Of a DNA stretch of 64,000 nt, positions 16,743 through 25,528 are shown in pieces. The stretch covers positions 145,912-209,911 of the forward strand of contig NZ_JAUHJR010000007.1 of assembly GCF_030412915.1 (NCBI RefSeq), given 5' to 3'. Under the pieces are notes generated by a model. The model was given only the letters and a program-made list of their open reading frames with translations. It did no database searches and was not told the DNA's origin. Position numbers and translations under genes: made by a program. The stretch is from Nocardioides abyssi (lineage in GTDB: Bacteria > Actinomycetota > Actinomycetes > Propionibacteriales > Nocardioidaceae). Numbering within the stretch: the first letter of the stretch is position 1; every line of letters starts with the position of its first letter.

Positions 16743-18274
16743 TGCGCACCCTCGTCGTGTGGTGCCCCGACTGGCCGGTGGTCGCCGCGCTGGTCGAGGA
16801 GGCGCTGCCGCCCCGGCAGCCGGCCGCGGTGTTCGCGGCCAACGTCGTGCAGGCGCTCAACGGTCCCGCCCGGGAGTTCGGGGTACGCCGCGGCATGCGG
16901 CGGCGCGACGCCCAGGCGCGGTGCCCCGAGATCGCCGTGCTCGCCGCCAACCCCGACCGCGACGCGCGGGCGTTCGAGGACGTCCTGGCGGTGCTCGAGC
17001 AGCTGCGGCCCGGCGTGGCGCCGCTGCGGCCCGGCCTGGTGGCGCTCCGGTCGCCGGGCCGGTTCTACGGCGGGGAGGCCGAGGCCGCGGCGGTGCTGGC
17101 CGAGCGGCTGGTGCAGCACGGGGTGTGGGACTGCCGGGTGGGGGTCGCCGACGAGCTGTTCACCGCCGAGCAGGCCGCGCGCCGGGCCGAGCCGCAGGAC
17201 AGCGTGGTGGTGCCGGCGGGGGAGTCGGTGCCGTTCTTGCGGGCCCTGCCGGTCGAGGTGCTCGACGACCCTGAGACCGTCGGGCTGCTCAAGCGGCTCG
17301 GCCTGCGCACGCTCGGGCAGCTCGCCGACCTGCGGGCCGGTGACGTGCTGGCCCGGTTCGGCCGGCAGGTGGCCTGGGTGCACCGGGTGGTCTCCGGGCA
17401 GGGGGAGCGGCTGCTGGCCGAGCGGACCCCGCCGCCGGACCTGGAGGTCCACGTCGACTTCGAGCCGCCGTTGGACTCCGCGGAGACCATCTGCTTCAGC
17501 GCGCGCCGCACCGCCGACGCCTTCGTCGAGGGGCTGGCCCGCCGGGGGCTGGTGTGCACCGAGCTGCTCGTGCAGGCCGAGGCCGACGGGGTGGTCGCCT
17601 CCTCGCGGCGGTGGCTGCACCCGCGCTGGTTCGGCGCGACCGACGTCGTCGACCGGCTGCACTGGCAGCTGCAGGGTGGCTTCAGGGCCGGCGAGGTGCG
17701 GGCGCCGGTCGAGCGGGTGCGGTTCGTGCCGGAGACGGTCGTGCCGGACTCCGTCCACGCCGACGGGCTGTGGGGCGGCACCGACGAGCGGGTCCAGCGC
17801 GGGATCGCGCGGGTGCAGGGGATGCTCGGCCACGAGGCGGTCCTGGTGCCGGTGCTGCAGGGCGGCCGGGCGCCGGCCGACCGGCAGGCGATGGTGCCGT
17901 GGGGCGAGCGGCCGACCGGCCTGCGGCCCACCGGCCTGCCGTGGCCGGGCAGCATCCCGCCGCCCGCACCGGCCCGGGTGCTGGCCGACCCCTGGCCGGC
18001 GGCGCTCGTCGAGCCGGGCGGGCGACCGGTCGTGGTCGACGAGCGCGGCGCGGTGCGTGGTGAGCCGGCGCGGTTCCGCCCGAGCGCCGACGAGCCGTGG
18101 CAGCCGGTCGCGGCCTGGGCCGGCCCGTGGCCGGTGGAGGAGCTGTGGTGGGAGGGCACCCCGCGGCGGGTGGCGCGCTTCCAGGTGGTCGGTGTCGACG
18201 GCCGCGCCTGGCTGATGACCTACGACCAGGCCGCAGCGGATTCGGTGTGGTGGACCGAGGCGGGCTACGACTGA
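16742..18274 (+). CDS. imuB: ImuB, Y-family polymerase-like mutasome scaffold
   Basis: Protein of 510 residues related to Y-family DNA polymerases but catalytically dead, which links DnaE2 to the sliding clamp. The N-terminal palm starts RTLVVWCPDWPVVAAL, where active Y-family enzymes have the acidic DxDxFFA motif; here the metal-binding acids are absent, as in other ImuB proteins. PAREFGVRRGMRRRDAQARCP and the little-finger region (helix-hairpin LLKRLGLRTLGQLADL, about 180-195) are present. RQAMVPWGE at about 381-389 is a plausible clamp-binding motif of the Q-x-x-hydrophobic-W-G type seen in actinobacterial ImuB. The start shares one base with the imuA' stop and its own stop shares one base with the dnaE2 start. 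Confidence 0.92.
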   Translation: MRTLVVWCPDWPVVAALVEEALPPRQPAAVFAANVVQALNGPAREFGVRRGMRRRDAQARCPEIAVLAANPDRDARAFEDVLAVLEQLRPGVAPLRPGLVALRSPGRFYGGEAEAAAVLAERLVQHGVWDCRVGVADELFTAEQAARRAEPQDSVVVPAGESVPFLRALPVEVLDDPETVGLLKRLGLRTLGQLADLRAGDVLARFGRQVAWVHRVVSGQGERLLAERTPPPDLEVHVDFEPPLDSAETICFSARRTADAFVEGLARRGLVCTELLVQAEADGVVASSRRWLHPRWFGATDVVDRLHWQLQGGFRAGEVRAPVERVRFVPETVVPDSVHADGLWGGTDERVQRGIARVQGMLGHEAVLVPVLQGGRAPADRQAMVPWGERPTGLRPTGLPWPGSIPPPAPARVLADPWPAALVEPGGRPVVVDERGAVRGEPARFRPSADEPWQPVAAWAGPWPVEELWWEGTPRRVARFQVVGVDGRAWLMTYDQAAADSVWWTEAGYD

Positions 18275-21200
18275 TGGGCTGGAACAACCCGACCATGCCG
18301 TGGGCCGAGCTCGAGCGCCGGCTCTCCGGACGCCCCGACCTGTCCTCGGAGGCGCCGATCTCGCGGCGCAAGCGCCGGCCGAGGCAGACCGACGTCGCGG
18401 CGCCGGACGGACCGGTGGTGCCCTACGCCGAGCTGCACTGCCACTCCAGCTTCAGCTTCCTCGACGGCGCGAGCTCGCCGGACCAGCTGGTGCTCGAGGC
18501 GATCCGGCTGGGCCTGGACAGCCTGGCGATCACCGACCACGACGGGTTCCACGGGGCACCGCTGTTCGCGGAGACCGCCCAGGTCAACGGTGCGGTGTCC
18601 GGACGCTCGGACCTGCGGACGGCGTACGGCGCCGAGCTCTCCCTCGACCTCGGCCGGGCCCAGCAGGGCGTGGCCGACCCCGAGGGCACCCACCTGCTGG
18701 TGCTGGCCCGCGGGGTGGAGGGCTACCACCGGCTGGCGGCGTCGATCACCGACGCCCACCTGCGCGGCCAGGAGAAGGGCCGCCCGGTCTACGACCTCGC
18801 CGAGCTGGGCGAGCGGGCCGAGGGCCACTGGCTGGTGCTGACCGGCTGCCGCAAGGGCGCGGTCCGCTCCGCGCTGCGGGCCGAGGGGCCGGCCGCGGCG
18901 GCCCGCGAGCTGGGCCGGCTGGTCGAGCTGTTCGGTCGCGGCTCGGTGGCCGTGGAGCTGGTCGACCACGGGCACCCGACCGACGCCGACGACAACGACC
19001 TGCTCTTCGCGCTCGCCGCCGAGCACGGCCTGCCGGCGGTGGCGACCAACAACGTCCACCACGCCCGGCCCGGCGACCACCGGCTGGCCGCGGCGATGGC
19101 CGCGATCCGGGCCCGGCGGAGCCTGGCCGAGATGGACGGCTGGCTGCCAGCCAGCGGCGCGGCCTGCCTGCGGTCGGGGGAGGAGATGGCGCGGCGGTTC
19201 GCCCGCTATCCCGGCGCGGTGACGCGGTCGGTGGAGCTGGCCGACCAGGTCGTCTTCGACCTGCAGAAGGCCACCCCGCGGCTGCCCAAGGACGGCATCC
19301 CCGAGGGCCACACCCCGATCAGCTGGCTGAAGGTGCTGACCTGGCGCGGCTTCGAGCAGCGCTACTACGGCACCGACCTCGAGGCCGAGGCGCGCGCCAA
19401 GATCCTCCACGAGCTCGAGGTCATCGAGCGCAAGGACTTCGCCGGCTACTTCGTCATCGTCCACGACATCGTCGCCTTCGCCCGCTCCCGCGGGATCCTC
19501 TGCCAGGGCCGCGGGTCGGCGGCCAGCTCGGTGGTCTGCCACGCGCTCGGCATCACCGCGATCGACCCGGTCTTCTACCGGCTCCCCTTCGAGCGGTTCA
19601 TCTCCGAGCACCGCGACGAGGAGCCCGACATCGACGTGGACTTCGACTCCGACCGCCGCGAGGAGGTCATCCAGTGGGTCTACGAGCGCTACGGCCGCCA
19701 CAACGCCGCGCAGGTCGCCAACGTCATCAGCTACCGGCCCAAGATGGCGGTCCGCGACGCCGCCAAGGCGCTCGGCTTCTCCCCGGGCCAGCAGGACGCC
19801 TGGTCGAAGTCGATCTCGAGCTGGACCAAGGTCGAGCCCGACGGCGACCCCGGCGAGACCGAGGTGCCCGAGCAGGTCGTGGCGCTGGCCAACCAGCTGC
19901 TCTCCGCCCCGCGGCACCTCGGCATCCACTCCGGCGGGATGGTGCTCACCGAGCGGCCCATCGGCGAGGTCTGCCCGATCGAGCACGCCCGGATGGAGGG
20001 CCGCACGGTCCTGCAGTGGGACAAGGACGGCTGCGAGTTCATGGGGCTGGTCAAGTTCGACCTGCTCGGGCTCGGGATGCTCTCCGCGCTCGACCACATG
20101 ATCCGCATCGTCGGCGAGCACCTCGGGGACCGCTGGGAGCTGGCGACGATCCCCAAGGAGGAGCCGGCGGTCTACGACATGCTCTGCCGCGCGGACTCCA
20201 TCGGCGTCTTCCAGGTCGAGAGCCGCGCCCAGATCGGCACCCTGCCGCGGCTGCAGCCGCGCTGCTTCTACGACCTGGCCATCGAGATCGCGCTCATCCG
20301 CCCCGGCCCGATCCAGGGCGGCGCGGTGCACCCCTACGTCCGTCGGGCCACCGGCCGCGAGCCGGTCGACTACCCCCACCCCGAGCTCGTCCCGGTCCTC
20401 GAGCGGACCCTGGGCGTCCCGCTGTTCCAGGAGCAGCTGATGGACATGGCCAAGACGATCGGCGACTGCACCCCCGACGAGGCCGACCTGCTGCGCCGGG
20501 CGATGGGCTCCAAGCGCGGCATCGAGCGGATCGAGAGCATCAAGCACAAGCTGTACGACGGGATGGAGCGCCGCGGCATCGTCGGGGACGACGCGGACGC
20601 GATCTACGTCAAGATCCTGTCCTTCGCCAACTTCGGGTTCGCCGAGAGCCACGCGCTGTCCTTCGCCAAGCTCGTCTACGCCAGCTCGTGGTTCAAGCTG
20701 CACTACCCGGGGGCGTTCCTCGCCGGGCTGCTGCGCGCCCAGCCGATGGGCTTCTACTCCGCGCAGTCGCTGGTCGGCGACGCCCGCCGGCACGGCGTCA
20801 CCGTGCTCAAGCCCGACCTCGGGCGATCCGGGGCGCAGGCCGACCTCGAGCCGCTCGCCGAGGGCGCCCGCGTCTCGGGGATGGACTCCTGCCTGCTCGA
20901 CCATCCGGGCAAGACTTTCTTCGTCCCGGGCACCCCTGACCCCACCCCGCGGCACCGCCGCGACACGGCGTACGCCGTCCGGCTGGGGCTGGACTCCGTG
21001 CGCGGCATCGGCCTCGACGTGGCCGCCCGGATCGTGGCGGCCCGTGCGGAGCGGCCGTTCGCCGACCAGGTGGACCTGTCGCGACGGGCCGGGCTCGACG
21101 CCCGGCAGCTCGAGGCGCTGGCGACCGCCGGGGCCTTCGACAGCAGCGGGCTGAGCCGCCGGCAGGCGCTGTGGAACGCCGGCTGGACCGAGCGGGAGGA

Positions 21201-21690
21201 CCAGCTCGAGGGGGTTCGGGTCGCCGGGGACGCGCCGATGCTGCCGGACATGGACGCGGTCGAGACGACGATGGCCGACCTGTGGGCCACCGGCGTGACG
21301 ACCGACAGCCACCCCTTCGGCCACCTGCGCGACCAGCTGCGCCGGGCGGGGGTCCGCTCGGTCGCGGACCTCGCCACCACCGAGCCCAACCGCCGGATCA
21401 GCGTCGCCGGCCTGGTCACCCACCGGCAGCGCCCGGGCACCGCGGGCGGGGTCACCTTCCTCAACCTCGAGGACGAGACCGGCATGCTCAACGTCATCTG
21501 CACCGTCGGGGTCTGGCGCCGGCACCGCAAGGCGGCCGCGGGGTCCTCGGCGGTCGTGATCCGCGGCATGCTCGAGCGCGAGGACGGCGTCACCAACCTG
21601 GTGGCCGACAAGATCTCCTCCCTCGAGGACCTGCACCCCGAGGCCGGGCGGGCGCTGAAGGAGAAGCACCGGTCCCGCGACTTCCGATGA
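18274..21690 (+). CDS. dnaE2: DnaE2, error-prone DNA polymerase III alpha subunit
   Basis: C-family polymerase of 1138 residues responsible for damage-induced mutagenic synthesis. An N-terminal PHP domain (HCHSSFSFLDG near 54, ITDHDGFHG) is followed by the C-family palm with the catalytic acids in PDIDVDF at about 451-457, GRGSAASSVVCHALGI just before it, and QEQLMDMAK and FNFGFAESHALSFA-type motifs later (FANFGFAESHA near 787). The C-terminal OB-fold segment (GLVTHRQRPGTAGGVTFLNLEDETG) is present; a tau-binding tail typical of DnaE1 is not. ATG 18274 overlaps the imuB stop by one base. All three mutasome genes thus sit in one LexA-controlled operon, whereas in mycobacteria dnaE2 is usually apart. 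Confidence 0.95.
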   Translation: MGWNNPTMPWAELERRLSGRPDLSSEAPISRRKRRPRQTDVAAPDGPVVPYAELHCHSSFSFLDGASSPDQLVLEAIRLGLDSLAITDHDGFHGAPLFAETAQVNGAVSGRSDLRTAYGAELSLDLGRAQQGVADPEGTHLLVLARGVEGYHRLAASITDAHLRGQEKGRPVYDLAELGERAEGHWLVLTGCRKGAVRSALRAEGPAAAARELGRLVELFGRGSVAVELVDHGHPTDADDNDLLFALAAEHGLPAVATNNVHHARPGDHRLAAAMAAIRARRSLAEMDGWLPASGAACLRSGEEMARRFARYPGAVTRSVELADQVVFDLQKATPRLPKDGIPEGHTPISWLKVLTWRGFEQRYYGTDLEAEARAKILHELEVIERKDFAGYFVIVHDIVAFARSRGILCQGRGSAASSVVCHALGITAIDPVFYRLPFERFISEHRDEEPDIDVDFDSDRREEVIQWVYERYGRHNAAQVANVISYRPKMAVRDAAKALGFSPGQQDAWSKSISSWTKVEPDGDPGETEVPEQVVALANQLLSAPRHLGIHSGGMVLTERPIGEVCPIEHARMEGRTVLQWDKDGCEFMGLVKFDLLGLGMLSALDHMIRIVGEHLGDRWELATIPKEEPAVYDMLCRADSIGVFQVESRAQIGTLPRLQPRCFYDLAIEIALIRPGPIQGGAVHPYVRRATGREPVDYPHPELVPVLERTLGVPLFQEQLMDMAKTIGDCTPDEADLLRRAMGSKRGIERIESIKHKLYDGMERRGIVGDDADAIYVKILSFANFGFAESHALSFAKLVYASSWFKLHYPGAFLAGLLRAQPMGFYSAQSLVGDARRHGVTVLKPDLGRSGAQADLEPLAEGARVSGMDSCLLDHPGKTFFVPGTPDPTPRHRRDTAYAVRLGLDSVRGIGLDVAARIVAARAERPFADQVDLSRRAGLDARQLEALATAGAFDSSGLSRRQALWNAGWTEREDQLEGVRVAGDAPMLPDMDAVETTMADLWATGVTTDSHPFGHLRDQLRRAGVRSVADLATTEPNRRISVAGLVTHRQRPGTAGGVTFLNLEDETGMLNVICTVGVWRRHRKAAAGSSAVVIRGMLEREDGVTNLVADKISSLEDLHPEAGRALKEKHRSRDFR

Positions 21691-21724
21691 GGGCGTGACC
21701 GGGCCCCGGTGGGAGGATGGAGCC

Positions 21725-22945
21725 GTGCCTTCCGTCCTTCCCGCCGGCGACCCGGTGCCCGAGGACGGCGCCCTCCCGGAGGGGTCGCTCGCGCGGCTGG
21801 GGGAGCGGCCGTTCGGGTTCTACGTCCACGTGCCGTTCTGCACGGTGCGTTGCGGCTACTGCGACTTCAACACCTACACCGCCGAGGAGCTGACCCGCGA
21901 CGGGCACACGGTGTCCCGCACCTCCTACGCCGCGTCCGCGATCGCGGAGGTACGCCGCGCGCGGCGCGTGCTCGGTGACCGCGACCTACCGGTGGAGACC
22001 GTCTTCCTCGGCGGCGGCACCCCGACGCTGCTCGGCCCCGAGGACCTCGGGGCGGTGCTCGCCGCGATCGACGAGGAGTTCGGCCTGGTCCCCGGGGTCG
22101 AGGTGACCACCGAGGCCAACCCCGACAGCGTCGACCTGCTCTACCTCGACGGGCTGCGCGCCGCCGGCTTCACCCGGGTCTCGGTCGGCATGCAGTCCGC
22201 CGTGCCGCACGTGCTGCGCGTCCTCGACCGCACCCACGACCCGCTGCGGGTGCCGGCCGTCGTCGAGTGGGCCCGCGCGGCCGGCTTCGACCAGGTCAGC
22301 CTCGACCTCATCTACGGCACGCCGGGGGAGTCGCTCGCCGACTGGTCGACGTCGCTCGACGCCGCGCTGGCGTCGGCGCCCGACCACGTGTCGGCGTACG
22401 CGCTCATCGTCGAGGAGGGCACCGCCCTGGCCCGGCAGGTGCGCCGTGGCGAGGTGCCGGTGCCCGACGACGACGACCTCGCCGACAAGTACCTCCTCGC
22501 CGACGAGCGGATGACCGCCGCCGGGCTGGGGTGGTACGAGGTCTCCAACTGGAGCCGCGACCGCGCCTCGCGGTGCCGGCACAACGAGCTCTACTGGGCC
22601 GGCGCGGACTGGTGGGGCGTCGGCCCCGGCGCGCACTCCCACGTCGGCGGCACCCGCTGGTGGAACGTCAAGCACCCCGCGGCGTACGCCGACCGGCTGG
22701 CCGCGGGCCGCAGCCCCGCGCACGCCCGCGAGGTGCTCACCGCCGAGGACCAGCGCGTCGAGCGGGTGCTGCTCGAGCTGCGCCTGGCCGACGGGCTGGA
22801 CAGCGCGGTGCTCGACGAGGCCGGGAACGCAGCAGTCCCCGGCCTGGTCGACCGGGGACTGCTGGTGGAGCAGGACGGGCGGCTGGTGCTCACCCGGGAC
22901 GGTCGGCTGCTCGCCGACGCCGTCGTGCGCGACCTGCTGGGCTGA
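21725..22945 (+). CDS. hemW: HemW, radical SAM heme chaperone
   Basis: Radical SAM protein of 406 residues of the HemN-like HemW group, which binds heme and delivers it to respiratory proteins. The 4Fe-4S cluster motif CTVRCGYC has Cys39, Cys43 and Cys46, the CxxxCxxC typical of the family; the extra Cys of true HemN coproporphyrinogen dehydrogenase is missing (CDFNTY follows). GGGTPTLL and SVGMQSAVPHVLRVLDRTHD are family motifs. GTG 21725 is chosen over an in-frame GTG at 21695 because GGGAGG ends eight bases before it. The gene is usually next to hrcA in actinobacteria; here five leftward genes lie between. Confidence 0.93.
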   Translation: MPSVLPAGDPVPEDGALPEGSLARLGERPFGFYVHVPFCTVRCGYCDFNTYTAEELTRDGHTVSRTSYAASAIAEVRRARRVLGDRDLPVETVFLGGGTPTLLGPEDLGAVLAAIDEEFGLVPGVEVTTEANPDSVDLLYLDGLRAAGFTRVSVGMQSAVPHVLRVLDRTHDPLRVPAVVEWARAAGFDQVSLDLIYGTPGESLADWSTSLDAALASAPDHVSAYALIVEEGTALARQVRRGEVPVPDDDDLADKYLLADERMTAAGLGWYEVSNWSRDRASRCRHNELYWAGADWWGVGPGAHSHVGGTRWWNVKHPAAYADRLAAGRSPAHAREVLTAEDQRVERVLLELRLADGLDSAVLDEAGNAAVPGLVDRGLLVEQDGRLVLTRDGRLLADAVVRDLLG

Positions 22946-22974
22946 CCTGCTGGGCTGGGCTGCCGGGCTGGGCC

Positions 22975-23508
22975 TCAGCTGACCATTCGGATGGTCAGCG
23001 GGTAGCGGTACAGCTCGCCGTTGCTGGCCTTGACCGAGCCGATGATCGTGAAGACCAGCCACAGCAGGCCCACGATCGGCAGCAGCAGGAAGCCGACCAG
23101 CACGAACACGAGCACGAACGAGACGATCCCGTAGATGAGGATCGAGAGCTGGAAGTTCAGCGACTCGACCGCCTGCGCGCGGACGTAACCCGACTGGTTG
23201 CCCTTGACGAGCATCACCACCAGCGGGCCGATGAACGCCAGCGCGACGAACGCACCGATCAGCGCCGACCAGTGGGCCGCGCCGCCCCAGGTCCGCTCGT
23301 CGGGGTTGGCCGGTCCCTGGCCCCGGTAGGCCTGCGGCGGCTGCTGGCCGTAGCCGTACGGCTGCTGCCCGTAGGGCTGCTGGCCCTGAGGCTGTTGGCC
23401 GTAGGGCTGCTGTCCGTAGGGCTGCTGGCCGTAGGGCTGCTGGCCGTAGGGCTGCTGGCCGGCCGGGTCCTGGGGGTCGGACGGCGGGGGGCCGTAGGGG
23501 TCGCTCAC
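22975..23508 (-). CDS. DUF4870 domain-containing membrane protein with GQQPY repeats
   Basis: Protein of 177 residues. Residues 17-51 are a tandem array of Gly-Gln-Gln-Pro-Tyr units (four, one GQQPQ variant, two more), followed by a DUF4870/Tic20-like domain of three to four membrane segments (about 78-165) starting WGGAAHWSALIGAF and with YVRAQAVESLNFQLS between helices. The repeat tail is cytoplasmic and disordered; similar low-complexity tails in actinobacterial membrane proteins may mediate clustering. GTG start overlaps the DUF3097 stop (GTGA). It converges with hemW across 29 bases rich in ctgggctg repeats. Function unknown. Confidence 0.87.
   Translation of the reverse strand: MSDPYGPPPSDPQDPAGQQPYGQQPYGQQPYGQQPYGQQPQGQQPYGQQPYGYGQQPPQAYRGQGPANPDERTWGGAAHWSALIGAFVALAFIGPLVVMLVKGNQSGYVRAQAVESLNFQLSILIYGIVSFVLVFVLVGFLLLPIVGLLWLVFTIIGSVKASNGELYRYPLTIRMVS
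23356..23460 (-). repeat. Intragenic 15-bp tandem repeat encoding GQQPY
   Basis: Seven consecutive near-identical 15-base units inside the DUF4870 gene (one unit changed to GQQPQ). Such repeats can change copy number by slippage without shifting the frame. Confidence 0.8.
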
Positions 23509-24356
23509 GGCTGCTCCTCGGTGACGAAGTCGATCAGTTCCTCGACCCTACCGAGAAGCGCGGGCTCGAGGTCGCCGAAGGACTGGACCTTCGAGAGGAT
23601 GTGCTTCCACGCCCGGGCGATGTCGGCCTGGTCGCGGTGCGGCCAGCCCAGCTGCTGGCACACGCCCTTCTTCCACTCCAGGTGGCGGGGCACGTCGGGC
23701 CAGCGCTGCAGGCCCAGGCGCTCCGGCTTGACCGCGGCCCAGACGTCGATGAAGGGGTGGCCGACGATCAGCACGTGCTTGCCGACCGGGGAGCGGCGCA
23801 CCGCGTCGGCGATCCGGCTCTCCTTGGAGCCCTTGACGAGGTGGTCGACGAGCACACCGACCCGGCGGTTCGGGCCCGGGCCGAAGTCGCGCAGCTGCTC
23901 GGAGAGGTCGTCGACGCCGTCGAGGTACTCCACGACGACGCCCTCGATGCGCAGGTCGTCGCCCCAGACCTTCTCGACCAGCTCGGCGTCGTGCCGGCCC
24001 TCGACGAAGATCCGGCTTGCCCGGGCCACCCGCGCCTTGGCCCCGTGGACCGCGACCGAGCCCGACGCGGTGCGGGTCGGCTTGGCGGGCGCGCCACCGC
24101 GGACCGGGGCGACGAGGATGACCGGCCTGCCCTCGAGCAGGAAGCCGGCGCCGAGGGGAAACGTGCGCCGCTTGTTGCGGCGGTCCTCCAGCGTCACGGT
24201 GTGCAGGTCGCGGTCGACGGCGACGATCTCGCCGACCCAGTCGGTCGTGACCTCCTCGACGACCGCGCCGAGCTCGGCCGGCGCCTCGACGGCACGGCCG
24301 CGCTTCGGGGCGCGCCAGTCGGTGGAGAGGACGTCGGATCCGTAGCGGTCGGTCAC
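23505..24356 (-). CDS. DUF3097 family protein, TOPRIM-like
   Basis: Protein of 283 residues of an actinobacteria-restricted family (DUF3097). After a small beta-rich N-terminal domain (about 20-90, with TDWVGEIVAVDRDLHTVTLEDRR) comes a block that looks like a TOPRIM fold: IFVEGRHDAELVEKVWG (about 115-131) resembles the Glu-containing strand of RNase M5 and primases, and VGVLVDHLVKGSKESRIA (about 165-182) has the single Asp where TOPRIM proteins have D-x-D. HVLIVGHPFIDVW follows. The molecular function is not known; a nucleic-acid role is inference. GTG 24356 is preceded by TAGCGT with seven bases between, so a leaderless message is likely. It is coupled to the DUF4870 gene. Confidence 0.88.
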   Translation of the reverse strand: MTDRYGSDVLSTDWRAPKRGRAVEAPAELGAVVEEVTTDWVGEIVAVDRDLHTVTLEDRRNKRRTFPLGAGFLLEGRPVILVAPVRGGAPAKPTRTASGSVAVHGAKARVARASRIFVEGRHDAELVEKVWGDDLRIEGVVVEYLDGVDDLSEQLRDFGPGPNRRVGVLVDHLVKGSKESRIADAVRRSPVGKHVLIVGHPFIDVWAAVKPERLGLQRWPDVPRHLEWKKGVCQQLGWPHRDQADIARAWKHILSKVQSFGDLEPALLGRVEELIDFVTEEQP

Positions 24357-24363
24357 GTCTCCG

Positions 24364-24369
24364 ACGCTA
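24364..24369 (-). promoter_or_regulatory. -10 box (TAGCGT) of leaderless DUF3097 gene
   Basis: Minus-strand TAGCGT ends seven bases before the GTG start at 24356. One of a recurring set in this window. Confidence 0.45.
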
Positions 24370-24407
24370 GGCGCGGGCGCCGACGGTGCGGCGCACGGCG
24401 CGCCGGG

Positions 24408-24638
24408 TCAGCCGTCCTGTGACGTGCTCGACCCGTCCTCGCCGGTCCCGGCGCCTTCGTCCTGGTCCTCGTCCTGGTCGGCGTGCTTGCCCTCCTCGAG
24501 GAGGTCGCCGGCGGTCTCGCCGGGCTCCAGGCCCTCGGCCAGCGGGTTGTCCTCGCCGGGCTGGAGGTCGTCGGGCAGCTGGTCGTCGCCGATGCCGGTC
24601 GCGTCCTGGCCGGCGTCCTCGGGGGTGGGCTCGCTCAT
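24408..24638 (-). CDS. Small acidic hypothetical protein
   Basis: Protein of 76 residues, about one third Asp/Glu, with no Cys and no hydrophobic segment: probably disordered. It begins at an ATG 18 bases after the stop of the MBL-fold gene on the same strand, so it may be the second gene of that unit. Similar short acidic proteins are often annotated next to such genes in Nocardioides-type genomes, but I do not recognise a family. Coding status rests on spacing and lack of overlap with anything else. Confidence 0.5.
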   Translation of the reverse strand: MSEPTPEDAGQDATGIGDDQLPDDLQPGEDNPLAEGLEPGETAGDLLEEGKHADQDEDQDEGAGTGEDGSSTSQDG

Positions 24639-24656
24639 GGGCGGCCCGTACCCGGT

Positions 24657-25505
24657 TCAGATCAGGGGCAAGCGCCGCTGGCTGCGGGGCAGCTGGGCGT
24701 AGGCGCGCTCGACCGCGGAGCGCAGGTGCTCGCGGGGCCAGGGCCACTCCGCGGCCTCGAGCGCGTCGGCCAGCGGCACGCCGCGGGTGGCCAGGTCGCG
24801 GACCGTCTCGGCGACCACGCCGATCAGGTTGCGCTGCTCCTCCACGGCGTCCCGGTCGACCGCCGGGCCGTGCCCCGGCACGACGACGGAGGCCGAGGTG
24901 GTCAGCCCGAGGACGACGTCGAGGCTGAGCGGCCAGTCCATCGGCCACGAGTCGTCGCCGAAGGACGGGGGAGCCGAGGACTCGACCAGGTCGCCGGCGA
25001 CCAGCACGTCGGCGTCGGGCACCCGCAGCACGAGGTCGCCCGCGGTGTGGCCACGGCCGGGGTGGACCAGCTCGAGAGCGCGGTCGCCGAGGTCCAGCAC
25101 GCGGGCGGAGGAGAACGTGCGGTCGGGCACCACGACCGTGGTGGCGAGGACGTCGTCGCGGTGCGGCGCGGCCGCGTCCGCGGCGTACTCCTCGCGGGCG
25201 GGCTCGGCGCCGCGCTCCAGCTCGGCCGCCGCCTCCTCGTGGGCGTGGACCTCGACGTCCGGGTCGGCCTCGCGGAACGCCGCGTTGCCGAAGGTGTGGT
25301 CGAGGTGCCAGTGGGTGTTGACGACCGCGACGACCTGCCCGGCGCCCAGCGCGCGCACGTCGCCGAGGAGCGCCCGGCCCGCAGCCGTCGAGGCGTGCGT
25401 GTCGACGACGACCACGCCCCGTTCGCCGCCCACGACGGTGGTGGTCACGTCGAACCAGGGGCGGCGGGTCACCCAGACCCGGTCGGCGATCTCGGTGAAG
25501 GTCAC
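24657..25505 (-). CDS. MBL-fold metallo-hydrolase
   Basis: Metallo-beta-lactamase-fold enzyme of 282 residues. The di-metal motif H-x-H-x-D-H is at 65-70 (THWHLDHTFGN), the third-site His at HPGRGHTAGD (about 161-170), Asp in LVAGDLVE and the last His in VPGHGP (about 222). The substrate is not evident; residues 90-130 hold an Ala/Glu-rich loop where substrate pockets vary. No signal peptide, so probably cytosolic. GTG 25505 lies six bases after TAGGCT, indicating a leaderless transcript. Confidence 0.9.
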   Translation of the reverse strand: MTFTEIADRVWVTRRPWFDVTTTVVGGERGVVVVDTHASTAAGRALLGDVRALGAGQVVAVVNTHWHLDHTFGNAAFREADPDVEVHAHEEAAAELERGAEPAREEYAADAAAPHRDDVLATTVVVPDRTFSSARVLDLGDRALELVHPGRGHTAGDLVLRVPDADVLVAGDLVESSAPPSFGDDSWPMDWPLSLDVVLGLTTSASVVVPGHGPAVDRDAVEEQRNLIGVVAETVRDLATRGVPLADALEAAEWPWPREHLRSAVERAYAQLPRSQRRLPLI

Positions 25506-25511
25506 CGGCCG

Positions 25512-25517
25512 AGCCTA
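25512..25517 (-). promoter_or_regulatory. -10 box (TAGGCT) of leaderless MBL-fold gene
   Basis: Minus-strand TAGGCT ends six bases before the GTG start at 25505; no ribosome site fits in that space. Confidence 0.5.
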
Positions 25518-25528
25518 GGTGCACCCGG

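Noticed and set aside
18265-21669. A 1134-codon open frame antisense to dnaE2
   Set aside because: It is exactly antisense in the frame that high third-position GC keeps free of stops, its product is low complexity in Leu/Val/Arg/Gly, and the sense strand encodes a full DnaE2 with motifs.
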